Positions 9,401 through 17,395 of a DNA stretch of 64,000 bases are shown one piece after another. The position numbers and the translations under genes were made by a program. Source of the DNA: Sphingomonas sp. 7/4-4 (GTDB lineage Bacteria; Pseudomonadota; Alphaproteobacteria; Sphingomonadales; Sphingomonadaceae). The stretch lies in contig NZ_CP115960.1 in the NCBI RefSeq assembly GCF_027941955.1, forward strand, positions 620,001-684,000. Direction: 5' to 3'. The notes below the pieces were generated by a model. That model was not told the origin of the DNA, made no database searches, and worked only from the letters and a program-made list of their open reading frames with translations. The number at the start of each line of letters is the position of its first letter. The first letter of the stretch is position 1.

Positions 9401-9484
9401 ATGGCCCCTCTTCCCGACCGATCCTATCAGAGCGCGCCCGCCGGGAAAGCCGCAAAAGACTCTCCCGTGCAGGGCATGTGCGGC

Positions 9485-9957
9485 TCAGCGATGTTCCCAG
9501 ATGAACGCGACGAGATTGTCGCAGGTCCGGCTTGTGCCCTTGGCGACGCCGAGCTGGACATAATGTTCGAGATGCTCGGCCGAGTTGCAGACGATCTCCA
9601 CCGTCATCCGCGTGCCGCGATCGCTTTCGGCGAGGAGGACCCGACCGGTGGCGTCCATCGCCGTGAATACCAGCCGCTCCGGCGGGGCGATCTCCAGATA
9701 GGTGCCGGTGAAGGGCATGTGCGCGTGGCTGGGGAGACGAAGCGGAAGCTGCCGCCGGGACGCAGGTCCATCTCGCATTCGGTGAGGCGCGTGCCGCCGG
9801 CATCCCACCAGCAGGACAATTCCTCGGGCGTGGTCCAGGCCTGGAAGACGATTTCGCGCGGTGCGGCGAATTCGCGGACGAAACGCAGCGTATGCGCGTC
9901 GCGATCGATCTCGAAATCGAGGGGCGCGGTGGCCTGGGCAGTGGCGGGCATCGTCAT
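9485..9957 (-). CDS. SRPBCC/AHSA1-domain protein, frame-interrupted
   Basis: About 157 residues once G4 at 9731-9734 is given one more base: 'FEIDRDAHTLRFVREFAAP', then 'LSCWWDAGG', 'GSFRF', 'MPFTGTYLEI', 'PPERLVFT', ending 'VAFIWEHR'. This is the Aha1-homology/START-like fold (SRPBCC), typically binding hydrophobic ligands. Its ATG at 9957 overlaps the stop of the ArsR-type regulator upstream (ATGA), an arrangement common for ArsR-SRPBCC pairs. The ligand is unknown. Confidence 0.8.
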
Positions 9958-10292
9958 TTCTCCTTCTGCATCTTGCTGGCGAGGTGTCGGTCCAGATTGT
10001 CGAAGCGGCGTTCCCAGAGCATCCGGAACGGCTCGATCCAGTCGGCAATGTCTTTCATGGTTTCGGCCTTGAGGCGGCGGGGGCGGCGCTGGGCGTCGCG
10101 ATCGGTCTCGATCAGCCCGGCACTTTCGAGCACCTTGAGATGCTTCGAGATGGTCGGCTGGCTGAGCGCGAAGGGTTGCATGAGCTCGGACACCGTCGCT
10201 TCGCCGAGCGTGAGCCGGGCAAGGATCGCCCGGCGGGTGGGGTCGCTGAGTGCGGCGAAAGTGGTGTCGAGGCGGTGTGATTCGATAGCCAT
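9954..10292 (-). CDS. ArsR-family transcriptional regulator
   Basis: A 112-residue winged-helix regulator: 'FAALSDPTRRAILARL' (helix 1-2), 'ATVSELMQPFALSQPTISKHLKVLE' region as the DNA-recognition helix-turn-helix, then the wing 'GLIETDRDAQRR'. No ArsR metal-binding CxC motif is present, so a metal sensor is unlikely; the 'SQPTISKHL' subgroup usually pairs with SRPBCC proteins, as here. The start ATG sits inside a perfect 16-bp palindrome and just after a promoter-like sequence, with no ribosome binding site, suggesting a leaderless and self-repressed transcript. Confidence 0.88.
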   Translation of the reverse strand: MAIESHRLDTTFAALSDPTRRAILARLTLGEATVSELMQPFALSQPTISKHLKVLESAGLIETDRDAQRRPRRLKAETMKDIADWIEPFRMLWERRFDNLDRHLASKMQKEK

Positions 10293-10327
10293 ATGGCTAT
10301 ATAGCTATTAGGAAATATAAGAGTCAA
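10285..10327 (-). promoter_or_regulatory. Promoter and palindromic operator of the arsR-type gene
   Basis: On the minus strand, TTGACT (10322-10327) and TATATA (10298-10303) are spaced by 18 bases. The perfect palindrome ATAGCCATATGGCTAT (10285-10300) overlaps the -10 element and the start codon at 10290-10292, and a second palindrome ATAGCTAT lies at 10301-10308. Transcription would begin at or within a base or two of the ATG. Confidence 0.55.
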
Positions 10328-10369
10328 ATCCGACTTGGGTTTCAGCCGGGCTTGACGCTTGCGTCGCCA

Positions 10370-10385
10370 TACCGCATTTTCGAAA
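10370..10385. promoter_or_regulatory. Candidate regulator site before acyl-CoA dehydrogenase
   Basis: TACCGCATTTTCGAAA matches 13 of 16 positions of the palindrome TACCGCATATTCGGTA at 17339-17354 (read on the minus strand), which lies next to the tandem TetR gene. A TTGACG -35-like element is at 10352-10357. It may be a second target of that regulator. Confidence 0.35.
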
Positions 10386-10409
10386 CGAGCCGAACACGGC
10401 ATGGAGAGG

Positions 10410-11633
10410 ATGATGGCGACTACAGCCGAGATCGACGCGCCGACGGATTCGCTGGAGGCGTTCCGCGCGCATGCCCGCGAATGGCTGGCGGCGCATTTCC
10501 CGCCTTCGCTGAAGGGCAAGGACAATGCGATGTCCGCAGTCGAGGGGCCGCATGAGAACTCGCCCGAGGAAGATGCCTGGCAGCAGGCGATGGGCGAGAA
10601 GGGCTGGGGCGTGCCGACCTGGCCGAAGGAATATGGCGGCGGCGGGCTGAGCCGCGCCGAGGCACGCGTGCTGCAGGAGGAAATGGCGCGAGCGGGCGCG
10701 TGGAATCCGATCGGCGGAATGGGCGTGATGATGTTCGGGCCGACCCTGCTCGAATATGGCAGCGAGGCGCAGAAGAAGGAGCACATCCCGGCGATCGCCA
10801 AGGGGACGGTGCGCTGGTGCCAGGGCTATTCGGAGCCGGGCGCGGGATCGGACCTCGCCAGCCTCCAATGCTTCGCCGAAGATCGGGGCGACCATTATGT
10901 CGTCAACGGCCAGAAGACATGGACCAGCGGCGGGCAATGGGCGGACAAATGCTTCATGCTCGTCCGCACGGACAAGACGAAGAAGCACGAGGGGATCACT
11001 TTCGTGCTCTGCGACATGGACACGCCGGGCGTCGAAGTGAAGCCGATCCGGCTGATCTCGGGGTCATCGCCATTCTGCGAGACCTTCTTTACCGATGTGA
11101 AAGTGCCCAAGGCGAACCGCGTCGGCGAGGAGGGGCAGGGCTGGACGATCGGCAAGAGGCTGCTCCAGCATGAGCGCTCCAGCCTGTCGGGCGGCGGATC
11201 GACTGCGGGGCGGATGTTCGCGGGTGTACCGCTGGGGCAACTCGCGAAGAAATATGTCGGCGTGGACGAGCAGGGGCGGATCGCCGATGCCGACCTGCGC
11301 ATCCGGATCGTGCGGCACGAGATGGACCTGCGCGCCTTCATGCTGACGCTGCGCCGGGCTTCGCTCGAGGCGAAGTCGAGCCAGGGGCCGTCCGCCGCCA
11401 CGTCGATCATGAAGAATGTCGGCGCACGGATCATGCAGGAGCGCTCCGAGCTGCTGATCGAGATCCGCGGGCTGGCCGGGCTCGGCTGGGAAGGCGAGGG
11501 GTTCGAGGAGGATGCGCTCAAGGATGTCCGTGCCTGGCTCTTCGGCAAGGCAGTGTCGATCTATGGCGGATCGAGCGAGATCCAGAACAATGTGATCGCG
11601 AAACGCATCCTCGGGATGCTGGATCATCAGTGA
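10410..11633 (+). CDS. Acyl-CoA dehydrogenase, large-subunit type
   Basis: About 407 residues, FAD-dependent acyl-CoA dehydrogenase fold. Visible motifs: 'GWGVPTWPKEYGGGGLSRAE', 'GYSEPGAGSDLASL' (FAD/substrate region), 'GQKTWTSGGQWAD', 'VPKANRVGEEGQGW' and the C-terminal 'YGGSSEIQNNVIAKRILG'. The position equivalent to the catalytic Glu of medium-chain enzymes appears to be Gly, as in paired heteromeric dehydrogenases. Starts at 10401, 10410 or 10413 are all possible near the GGAGAGG; 10410 is a compromise. The small-subunit-type gene follows after a repeat. Together they likely introduce a 2,3-double bond in an acyl-CoA. Confidence 0.85.
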   Translation: MMATTAEIDAPTDSLEAFRAHAREWLAAHFPPSLKGKDNAMSAVEGPHENSPEEDAWQQAMGEKGWGVPTWPKEYGGGGLSRAEARVLQEEMARAGAWNPIGGMGVMMFGPTLLEYGSEAQKKEHIPAIAKGTVRWCQGYSEPGAGSDLASLQCFAEDRGDHYVVNGQKTWTSGGQWADKCFMLVRTDKTKKHEGITFVLCDMDTPGVEVKPIRLISGSSPFCETFFTDVKVPKANRVGEEGQGWTIGKRLLQHERSSLSGGGSTAGRMFAGVPLGQLAKKYVGVDEQGRIADADLRIRIVRHEMDLRAFMLTLRRASLEAKSSQGPSAATSIMKNVGARIMQERSELLIEIRGLAGLGWEGEGFEEDALKDVRAWLFGKAVSIYGGSSEIQNNVIAKRILGMLDHQ

Positions 11634-11637
11634 TTTT

Positions 11638-11740
11638 CTCCCTCTCTCCGCTTGCGGGGAGAGGGTCGGGGAGAGGGGCATGAAGAGAGTGGGCCGCACT
11701 TGCCCCTCTCCCCAGCCCTCTCCCTGAAGGGGAGAGGGAG
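11638..11740. repeat. CT-rich double-hairpin repeat, copy B
   Basis: CCCTCTC...GAGAGGG hairpins at both ends, the halves being inverted copies of each other. It lies between the two dehydrogenase genes. A similar element (27291-27389) lies at the same place in the second dehydrogenase pair. Confidence 0.8.
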
Positions 11741-11745
11741 TTGAT

Positions 11746-12920
11746 ATGGCCGTACTGACCGAAGAACAGACGATGCTGCGCGACATGGCGCGCGAATGGG
11801 CGGACAATGAATCGCCCGTCACCGCGTTCCGGAAGATGCGCGATGCGGCGCCGGCGGAATTCTACGATGCGGCGGCGTGGAAGGCGCAGGCCGAAATGGG
11901 TTGGGCCGGGATATTGATCCCCGAAGCGCAGGGCGGCGCGGGGATGGGCTATCTGTCGCTGGGCCTCGTGCTCGAGCAGCTTGGGCGCAATCTTGCCGCG
12001 ACGCCGCTGGCCGCGACCGCCGCGGCGACGAGCGCACTGATCCTCGGCGGATCCGAGGCGCAGCAGGCGCAGTGGCTGCCGCGGATCGCCGCGGGTGAGG
12101 TGGTGGCGGCGCTGGCGGTGGACGAGGGGCCGCGTTTCGCGCCCGAGCGGATCGAGACGCGGGTCGAGGGCGGCAAGCTGACCGGCACCAAGCAGTTCGT
12201 CGCCGAGGGCGACAGCGCGCAATTGTTCGTCGTGGCCGCCATGGACGGGCTCTATCTGGTCTCCGGCGAGGGGGTGACTCGCTCGCCGCGCAGATTGACC
12301 GATTCACGCAGCCATGCCGAAATCCGGTTCGAGGGCGCGCCGGCGGAGAAGCTGGAAGGGGAGCCGATCTGCTCACCCAGGTGACCGATCGTGCCGCGGC
12401 CGCGCTATGTGCCGAGATGCTCGGCATGGCCGAGGCGGCGTTCGCGCAGACCAACGACTATCTCAAGACCCGCGTCCAGTTCGGGCAGGTGCTCGCCTCG
12501 TTCCAGGCGCTGCAGCACCGGATGGCGAAGATGTTCACCGAGCTCGAACTGATGCGATCGGTGGTCGAGGGCGCGCTGGAGGCGATCGATTCCGGGCGGG
12601 GGAACGTCAGCCAGGAAGTCAGCCTCGCCAAGGCAGTGGCCGGTGAGACGCTCCACCTCGTGAGCCGCGAGATGATCCAGCTATATGGCGGCATCGGCAT
12701 GACCGACGAGCATGACGCCGGCTTCTATCTGAAGCGCGCGCGGGTGCTCGAGGCGATGTGGGGCAATGCCGCGTGGCATCGCGAGCGGTTTGCGCGGCTG
12801 GGGGGTATTGAGGCCGGTAAGTCCTGCGCGGTATCGACATTCGACCGGCTCTTCTCCTCTCCCTGTGGGAGAGGTAAGCTTGGCACCCCGGCCTGCGCCG
12901 GGGCTAGCGGAGCTGGGTGA
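11746..12920 (+). CDS. Acyl-CoA dehydrogenase, small-subunit type, frame-interrupted
   Basis: It starts 'MAVLTEEQTMLRDMAREW' and reads through 'GWAGILIPEAQGGAGMGY', 'VEGGKLTGTKQFVAEGDSA' to 'LEGEP'. The frame then changes around GATC 12366-12369 and continues 'LLTQVTDRAAAALCAEMLG', 'DYLKTRVQFGQVLASFQALQ', 'YGGIGMTDEHDAGFYLKRA'. A missing base (for example GATTC read as GATC) explains the break. The natural end is probably near 'HRERFARLGG'; the last 30 or so residues read into a repeat before a stop at 12920. It pairs with the large-type dehydrogenase just upstream. Confidence 0.82.
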
Positions 12921-13024
12921 GGGTTTCACGCTATCGTTAGGGTGATCCCTCACCCAGCTCCGACTAGGGCCCGCTGAAGAAGCGGACCCAAGTCTGCGCA
13001 ACCCTCTCCCGACCGGAGAGGGAA
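12853..13024. repeat. CT-rich nested hairpin repeat, copy C
   Basis: It holds nested inverted repeats, including 15-bp perfect arms GGAGCTGGGTGAGGG (12909-12923) and CCCTCACCCAGCTCC (12947-12961), and outer CTCTCCC/GGAGAGG hairpins. It overlaps the end of the dehydrogenase reading frame and fills much of the 12921-13224 gap before the TonB receptor. It could act as a terminator. Besides it, only the receptor's promoter-like sequence is seen in that gap. Confidence 0.75.
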
Positions 13025-13140
13025 GTGAATGGGCGATATCTCGCTTTCCGAAAGTCGGTTTGCTGTCGCGCGCTTGCCTGGCGACTGGTGCAATCGGGCA
13101 ACACCTGAGAGCCAGTCCCGCTTTGCAACCTTTGTTATGC

Positions 13141-13169
13141 TTGACGGCCTCTAGGGAAAAGGCTGTTAT
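13141..13169 (+). promoter_or_regulatory. Candidate sigma-70-type promoter for the TonB receptor
   Basis: TTGACG (13141-13146) and TGTTAT (13164-13169) are separated by 17 bases, about 55 bases before the receptor's ATG. The match is five of six at -35 and four of six at -10. Confidence 0.45.
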
Positions 13170-13224
13170 TCGAGGGTAGGGTATGGAACCGCAAAGTGTT
13201 CCGGCCCGTGGTGGGAGAGAAATC

Positions 13225-15966
13225 ATGATGCGGTTACGCCTTCTGTCGGCCTGTGCGGCTCCGGCAATGATCATGGCGCTCGCGGCGCCCGCTTATGCGC
13301 AGGATACTCCGGACAGCACGACGAGCGAGACCGACCAGCAGGGCAGCGGTTACGATTCGAACGAGATCGTCGTCACCGCGCAGGGCCGCGCCCAGGTGCT
13401 CGCCGACGTGCCGCTCGCGGTTTCGGCGATCAGCGCCGAGACGCTCCAGCAATCGGGCGCCACCGACATCCGCCAGCTGAACCAGGTCGCGCCTTCGCTG
13501 CTCGTGTCCTCGACCGGCAGCGAAGCGAACGGCTCGGCACGTATCCGCGGCATCGGCACGGTCGGCGACAATCCCGGCCTCGAAAGCTCGGTCGCGGTGT
13601 TCATCGACGGCGTCTATCGCTCGCGTTCGGGCATCGGCCTCAACGAGCTGGGCGAGATCGACCGGATCGAAGTGCTGCGCGGGCCGCAGGGCACGCTGGG
13701 CGGGCGCAACGCATCGGCGGGCCTGATCCACATCTTCAGCAAGGCGCCGGCGCCGACCTTCTCGGCGGGTGCCGAAGCCACCTATGGCAATTACAACCAA
13801 TTGCGCCTGTCGGGCTATGTCAACGCGCCGCTGGGCGATACGCTCGCCGCGCGCGTGGACGGCGTCTATGTGAAGCGCGACGGCTTCTATCACGACGTCG
13901 TCAACGATCGCGACATCAACGACCGCAACCGCTTTTTCGTGCGCGGGCAGCTGTTGTTCGAGCCTTCGAGCGACCTCTCGATCCGTCTGATCGGCGACTA
14001 TACCAAGCGCGACGAGGAATGCTGCGCCGCGACCTATCTCAACGGCAGCATGAACCCCCATATCGGCGGGCTCAACGATCCGGCGCAGAACAACATCGTC
14101 CGCGTGCTGGGCGCATTGGGGCAGCCGGCGGCGGCGTTCACCGAAGGCTATAGCCGCGACGTCTATGTGACCCCCGGCCGCAGCTACAAGGGCACGACCG
14201 AGGACTGGGGCGCATCGCTGCAGATCGACTGGAATCTCGGCGGCGCCAAGCTGACCTCGATCACCGGCTATCGCGACTATTTGAGCGATCAGGGATCCGA
14301 CACCGACTATAGCTATGCCGACATCCTCTACCGCGCGGCCGACGGCAATTCCGCGCGCAGCTTCAAGACCTTCAGCCAGGAACTGCGGCTGCAGGGCACG
14401 GCGTTCAACGAGAAGCTCGACTGGCTGATCGGCGGCTATTACGCCAATGAGGATCTCGAGGTCACCGACAACCTTCGCTTCGGCAGCCAGTACGGCCGTT
14501 TCGCAACGTGCCGCCTGATCTCCGGCGGCGGTTTGGCGGCGCTCTATTCGCCGACCTCGGCCGGATGCCTCGCGGCGCGCCCGGCGGCATTCGGCGCCGC
14601 ATCGCCGCTGATCTATGCGGCGATCGACCGGCTCGACGGGATCAACAATCGCGGTTCGACGCTCGACGTCTATGACCAGAACAGCCGCAACTGGGCGCTG
14701 TTCACGCACAATATCGTCCATGTCGCCAAGGGCTTGGATCTGACCCTGGGCCTTCGCTACACCAACGAGCGCAAGAAGTTCGATGCGACCTTCGGCAACG
14801 ACAACACTGCGTGCGCGATCAACCAGCAGAACATCCTGGCGCTGCGGGCGAATGCGGCGCTGACCGCAGTGGTCGACGGCATCCTCGGCCTCTCGTGCCA
14901 GGGCAATTCGACTTCCGAGCTCAACGGCGTGTCGATCCACGACGAGCGCAAGGAAGACCAGTTCACCGGCACCGCGGTGATCTCGTACAAGGCGACCGAG
15001 GACCTGCTGCTCTACGGCAGCTATTCGCGCGGCTACAAGGCCGGCGGCTTCAACCTCGATCGCTCCGCGCTCAAGGTGCCGATCCTGCCGTTCGGCGGGC
15101 AGGCGGGCGCACAGGCGCTGGTGCACAATCTCCAGTTCGATCCCGAGACGGTCAACGCCTTCGAGATCGGTCTCAAATATTCGACCGGGCCGTTCAGCCT
15201 GAACATCGCCGCGTTCCGTCAGGAGTTCAAAAACTTCCAGCTCAACACGTTCAACGGCACGGTCTTCCTCGTCCAGAACGTCAACGGCTGCAGCGACAAT
15301 CTGAACGGCGGCGACCGCGACCAGAGCAAGTTCTCCACCGCGAGCAACTACAACGCCGCGGCCGGCACCACCGGGGCATGCGCGGCGGACAACGTCACGT
15401 ACGGCGTGCGTTCGCAAGGCGTCGAGCTCGAGGCGTCGCTGGTGCCGCACCGCGACATCCGCGTCGGGCTGGGCCTGACCTATTCCCAGGCCAAGTATCG
15501 CAATCAGCTCGTCGGCACTGCCGCCGGCGCGCCGCTCGACCAGGCGCTCCGCAAGCTGCCGGGCGACAATCTGTCGAATGCTCCCGAGATCGTCGCGACG
15601 GCATCGTTCGCGTGGACGCCCGACATCGGCAGCTCGGGGCTGAGCGGCCTGGTCTATTTCGACAGCCGCCTGACCGACGACTACAACACCGGATCGGACC
15701 TGTTCCCGCAAAAGGAACAGGACAGCTATGCGATCTTCAATGCCCGCATCGGCATTCGGGGCAAGGACCAGCGCTGGGCGCTCGAATTCTGGGGCCAGAA
15801 CGTCTTCAACCAGAATTACACCCAGGTCGGCTTCAACTCGCCGTTCCAGGAAGGCGCGGCGGGCGCTCCGTTCACCGACCCGCAATTCCCGGGCGGGCGG
15901 CAGATCTTCTCGGCCTATCTCGCCGAGCCGCGGACCTATGGCGTGACGGTGCGTTCGCGCTTCTGA
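13225..15966 (+). CDS. TonB-dependent outer-membrane receptor
   Basis: 913 residues. A signal peptide (about residues 1-26, ending 'APAYAQ') is followed by the sphingomonad TonB-box-like 'NEIVVTAQGR', a plug domain ('ADVPLAVSAISAETLQQSG', 'RIRGIGTVGDN', 'EVLRGPQGTLGGRNASAG') and a beta-barrel. The barrel ends in 'TYGVTVRSRF' with a C-terminal Phe as required for outer-membrane insertion. ATG 13225 was chosen because GGGAG lies seven bases upstream. Extracellular loops contain Cys pairs ('DEECCAA', 'ATCRLI', 'SAGCLAA'). The surrounding acyl-CoA catabolism genes suggest import of a lipid-like or terpenoid-like substrate, but receptors of this group cannot be assigned a ligand from sequence. Confidence 0.9.
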   Translation: MMRLRLLSACAAPAMIMALAAPAYAQDTPDSTTSETDQQGSGYDSNEIVVTAQGRAQVLADVPLAVSAISAETLQQSGATDIRQLNQVAPSLLVSSTGSEANGSARIRGIGTVGDNPGLESSVAVFIDGVYRSRSGIGLNELGEIDRIEVLRGPQGTLGGRNASAGLIHIFSKAPAPTFSAGAEATYGNYNQLRLSGYVNAPLGDTLAARVDGVYVKRDGFYHDVVNDRDINDRNRFFVRGQLLFEPSSDLSIRLIGDYTKRDEECCAATYLNGSMNPHIGGLNDPAQNNIVRVLGALGQPAAAFTEGYSRDVYVTPGRSYKGTTEDWGASLQIDWNLGGAKLTSITGYRDYLSDQGSDTDYSYADILYRAADGNSARSFKTFSQELRLQGTAFNEKLDWLIGGYYANEDLEVTDNLRFGSQYGRFATCRLISGGGLAALYSPTSAGCLAARPAAFGAASPLIYAAIDRLDGINNRGSTLDVYDQNSRNWALFTHNIVHVAKGLDLTLGLRYTNERKKFDATFGNDNTACAINQQNILALRANAALTAVVDGILGLSCQGNSTSELNGVSIHDERKEDQFTGTAVISYKATEDLLLYGSYSRGYKAGGFNLDRSALKVPILPFGGQAGAQALVHNLQFDPETVNAFEIGLKYSTGPFSLNIAAFRQEFKNFQLNTFNGTVFLVQNVNGCSDNLNGGDRDQSKFSTASNYNAAAGTTGACAADNVTYGVRSQGVELEASLVPHRDIRVGLGLTYSQAKYRNQLVGTAAGAPLDQALRKLPGDNLSNAPEIVATASFAWTPDIGSSGLSGLVYFDSRLTDDYNTGSDLFPQKEQDSYAIFNARIGIRGKDQRWALEFWGQNVFNQNYTQVGFNSPFQEGAAGAPFTDPQFPGGRQIFSAYLAEPRTYGVTVRSRF

Positions 15967-15982
15967 TCTCGGCGTACTGGTC

Positions 15983-16018
15983 GAAAACGGGCTCGCGGGA
16001 GATCGCGGGCCCGTTTTC
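15983..16018. terminator. Bidirectional terminator between receptor and TetR genes
   Basis: The 10-bp inverted arms GAAAACGGGC and GCCCGTTTTC, with A and T tracts at the outer ends, lie exactly between the convergent TonB receptor (plus) and TetR-type gene (minus). The hairpin can serve both transcripts. Confidence 0.65.
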
Positions 16019-17254
16019 TCAGGCGCCCAGCACCCGATCGTCGAACAGGCCGAAAGCGAGCGTCGAGGCATAGAAGGCGACGGCCTTTTCGCGCGGCATG
16101 GTGCTGGCCCATTTGCGCATGTCGAAGGCGGCATTCTGGAGCGCCATCAGCGCCTGCGACGCGACGAGCGGGTCGATCGCGCGGATCGAGCCTTCGGCGA
16201 TGCCGTCCGACAGCATGCCGGCGAAGCGGCGGGCGATGCGGTTCGAGCGGTCGATCATCGTGGTGCGCACGCGCGGCGGCAGGCCTGACAGCGCGGTGGT
16301 GCGCAGCAAGGGGCCGCGCTCGGAGAATTGATAGTCGAGCAACGTGGCGACGGTGCTCTCCAGCCGCTCCCAATGGCTGCCTTCATGGCTCTCGGCGAGG
16401 CGCTGGGCATCGGCGATGATGTCGAAGCTGCGCTTGTAGCAGGCGATCACCAGCTCGTCCTTGGCATCGAGATGGTGGTAGAAGCTGCCCTTGGTGACGT
16501 TGAGCTCGGAGGCGATGCGCTGGACCGAGGCGCCGCGATAGCCGAGCTCATTGATCAGCCGCGTGGCGGCGAGCAGGAAGGCCTCGCGCCCCGGCTCGGG
16601 CTCGTCATGCTCGAGATCGAGCATCCCGGGCGCCCAGTCCTGCTCCGGCGCGGCGATACCGGAGCGGAACACGTCCATCAGCCGCGCCTCGACCCGCGGA
16701 TATTCGTCGACCTCGTAGCGCGGCAGCCATGCGGTGAGCCAGAAGGTGTTCTCGAGCAGCACATGCGCGCGAGCACCGTGCAGATCGGTCTCGGCGCGGG
16801 TGGCGCCATTGCCCCACAGGCTGCGGGTCTTGCGGAAGATGTTGCGCCAGCCGGTGAGAAGCTGGCCCTTCATCGGGTCCTCCATCGCGCGCAGGTCCGA
16901 GAGGATCGCGAAATCGCGCTCCTCGCCGCGGCGGATGCGCGCGAGCCGCTCCATGTTGATGTTGAGATAGCGCGCGACCCGGGTTTCGGGCGTCGGCTCC
17001 TCGAGCGCGGCGTCGAGCATCGCGTCGAGCCGTTCGAGCGTCTGCTCGAAGGCGGCGGCGGCGAGATCCTCCTTGCGCTTGAAATAGTAAGTGACCGAAG
17101 TCGTGTTGAGCCCGACGCGGCGCGCCACGTCGGCGAAGGTCATTCCCTTCGCGCTCTGTTCGTTGATGGCATCGGCCGCGGCCGCGAGGATCGCGTCGCG
17201 CTTTGCCTGGAAGCGCTTGGTGCTTCCGCCTTCGATGTTGCCCGGTGCATTCAT
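16019..17254 (-). CDS. Tandem-domain TetR-family regulator
   Basis: 411 residues, twice the usual TetR length, with two DNA-binding helix-turn-helix units: one near residues 15-60 ('MTFADVARRVGLNTTSVTYYF') and one near residues 225-270 ('ASVQRIASELNVTKGSFYHHL'). Each is followed by an all-helical ligand-binding-like region. This is a covalent dimer-like layout rather than two genes; no break is seen between halves. It is transcribed divergently from the ACAD10/11-like dehydrogenase gene, with a palindrome in the shared spacer. Such regulators normally repress and are released by a ligand, probably an acyl-CoA here (inference). Confidence 0.88.
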   Translation of the reverse strand: MNAPGNIEGGSTKRFQAKRDAILAAAADAINEQSAKGMTFADVARRVGLNTTSVTYYFKRKEDLAAAAFEQTLERLDAMLDAALEEPTPETRVARYLNINMERLARIRRGEERDFAILSDLRAMEDPMKGQLLTGWRNIFRKTRSLWGNGATRAETDLHGARAHVLLENTFWLTAWLPRYEVDEYPRVEARLMDVFRSGIAAPEQDWAPGMLDLEHDEPEPGREAFLLAATRLINELGYRGASVQRIASELNVTKGSFYHHLDAKDELVIACYKRSFDIIADAQRLAESHEGSHWERLESTVATLLDYQFSERGPLLRTTALSGLPPRVRTTMIDRSNRIARRFAGMLSDGIAEGSIRAIDPLVASQALMALQNAAFDMRKWASTMPREKAVAFYASTLAFGLFDDRVLGA

Positions 17255-17338
17255 TGCAACTCAGCTTAGCGATTTCGCCGCGCAGCCAAAGCGTTTTTTG
17301 AAGGTGCATGTCTCGAATTTCGCTGCGCCGTTCCCCTT

Positions 17339-17354
17339 TACCGAATATGCGGTA
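17339..17354. promoter_or_regulatory. Palindromic candidate operator of the tandem TetR
   Basis: TACCGAATATGCGGTA has perfect five-base arms (TACCG/CGGTA) and lies in the 141-base spacer between the divergent TetR-type and dehydrogenase genes. A closely related sequence is at 10370-10385. Confidence 0.45.
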
Positions 17355-17395
17355 CGGTCTAGGCAGATCCAAACAACAGTCTGGAGAGTGCTGCG

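Noticed and set aside
13234-16134. A 966-residue open frame on the minus strand opposite the TonB receptor
   Set aside because: It is the reverse shadow of a high-GC gene; its composition is Arg/Asp/Glu-rich with no family motif, and the plus-strand receptor is certain.
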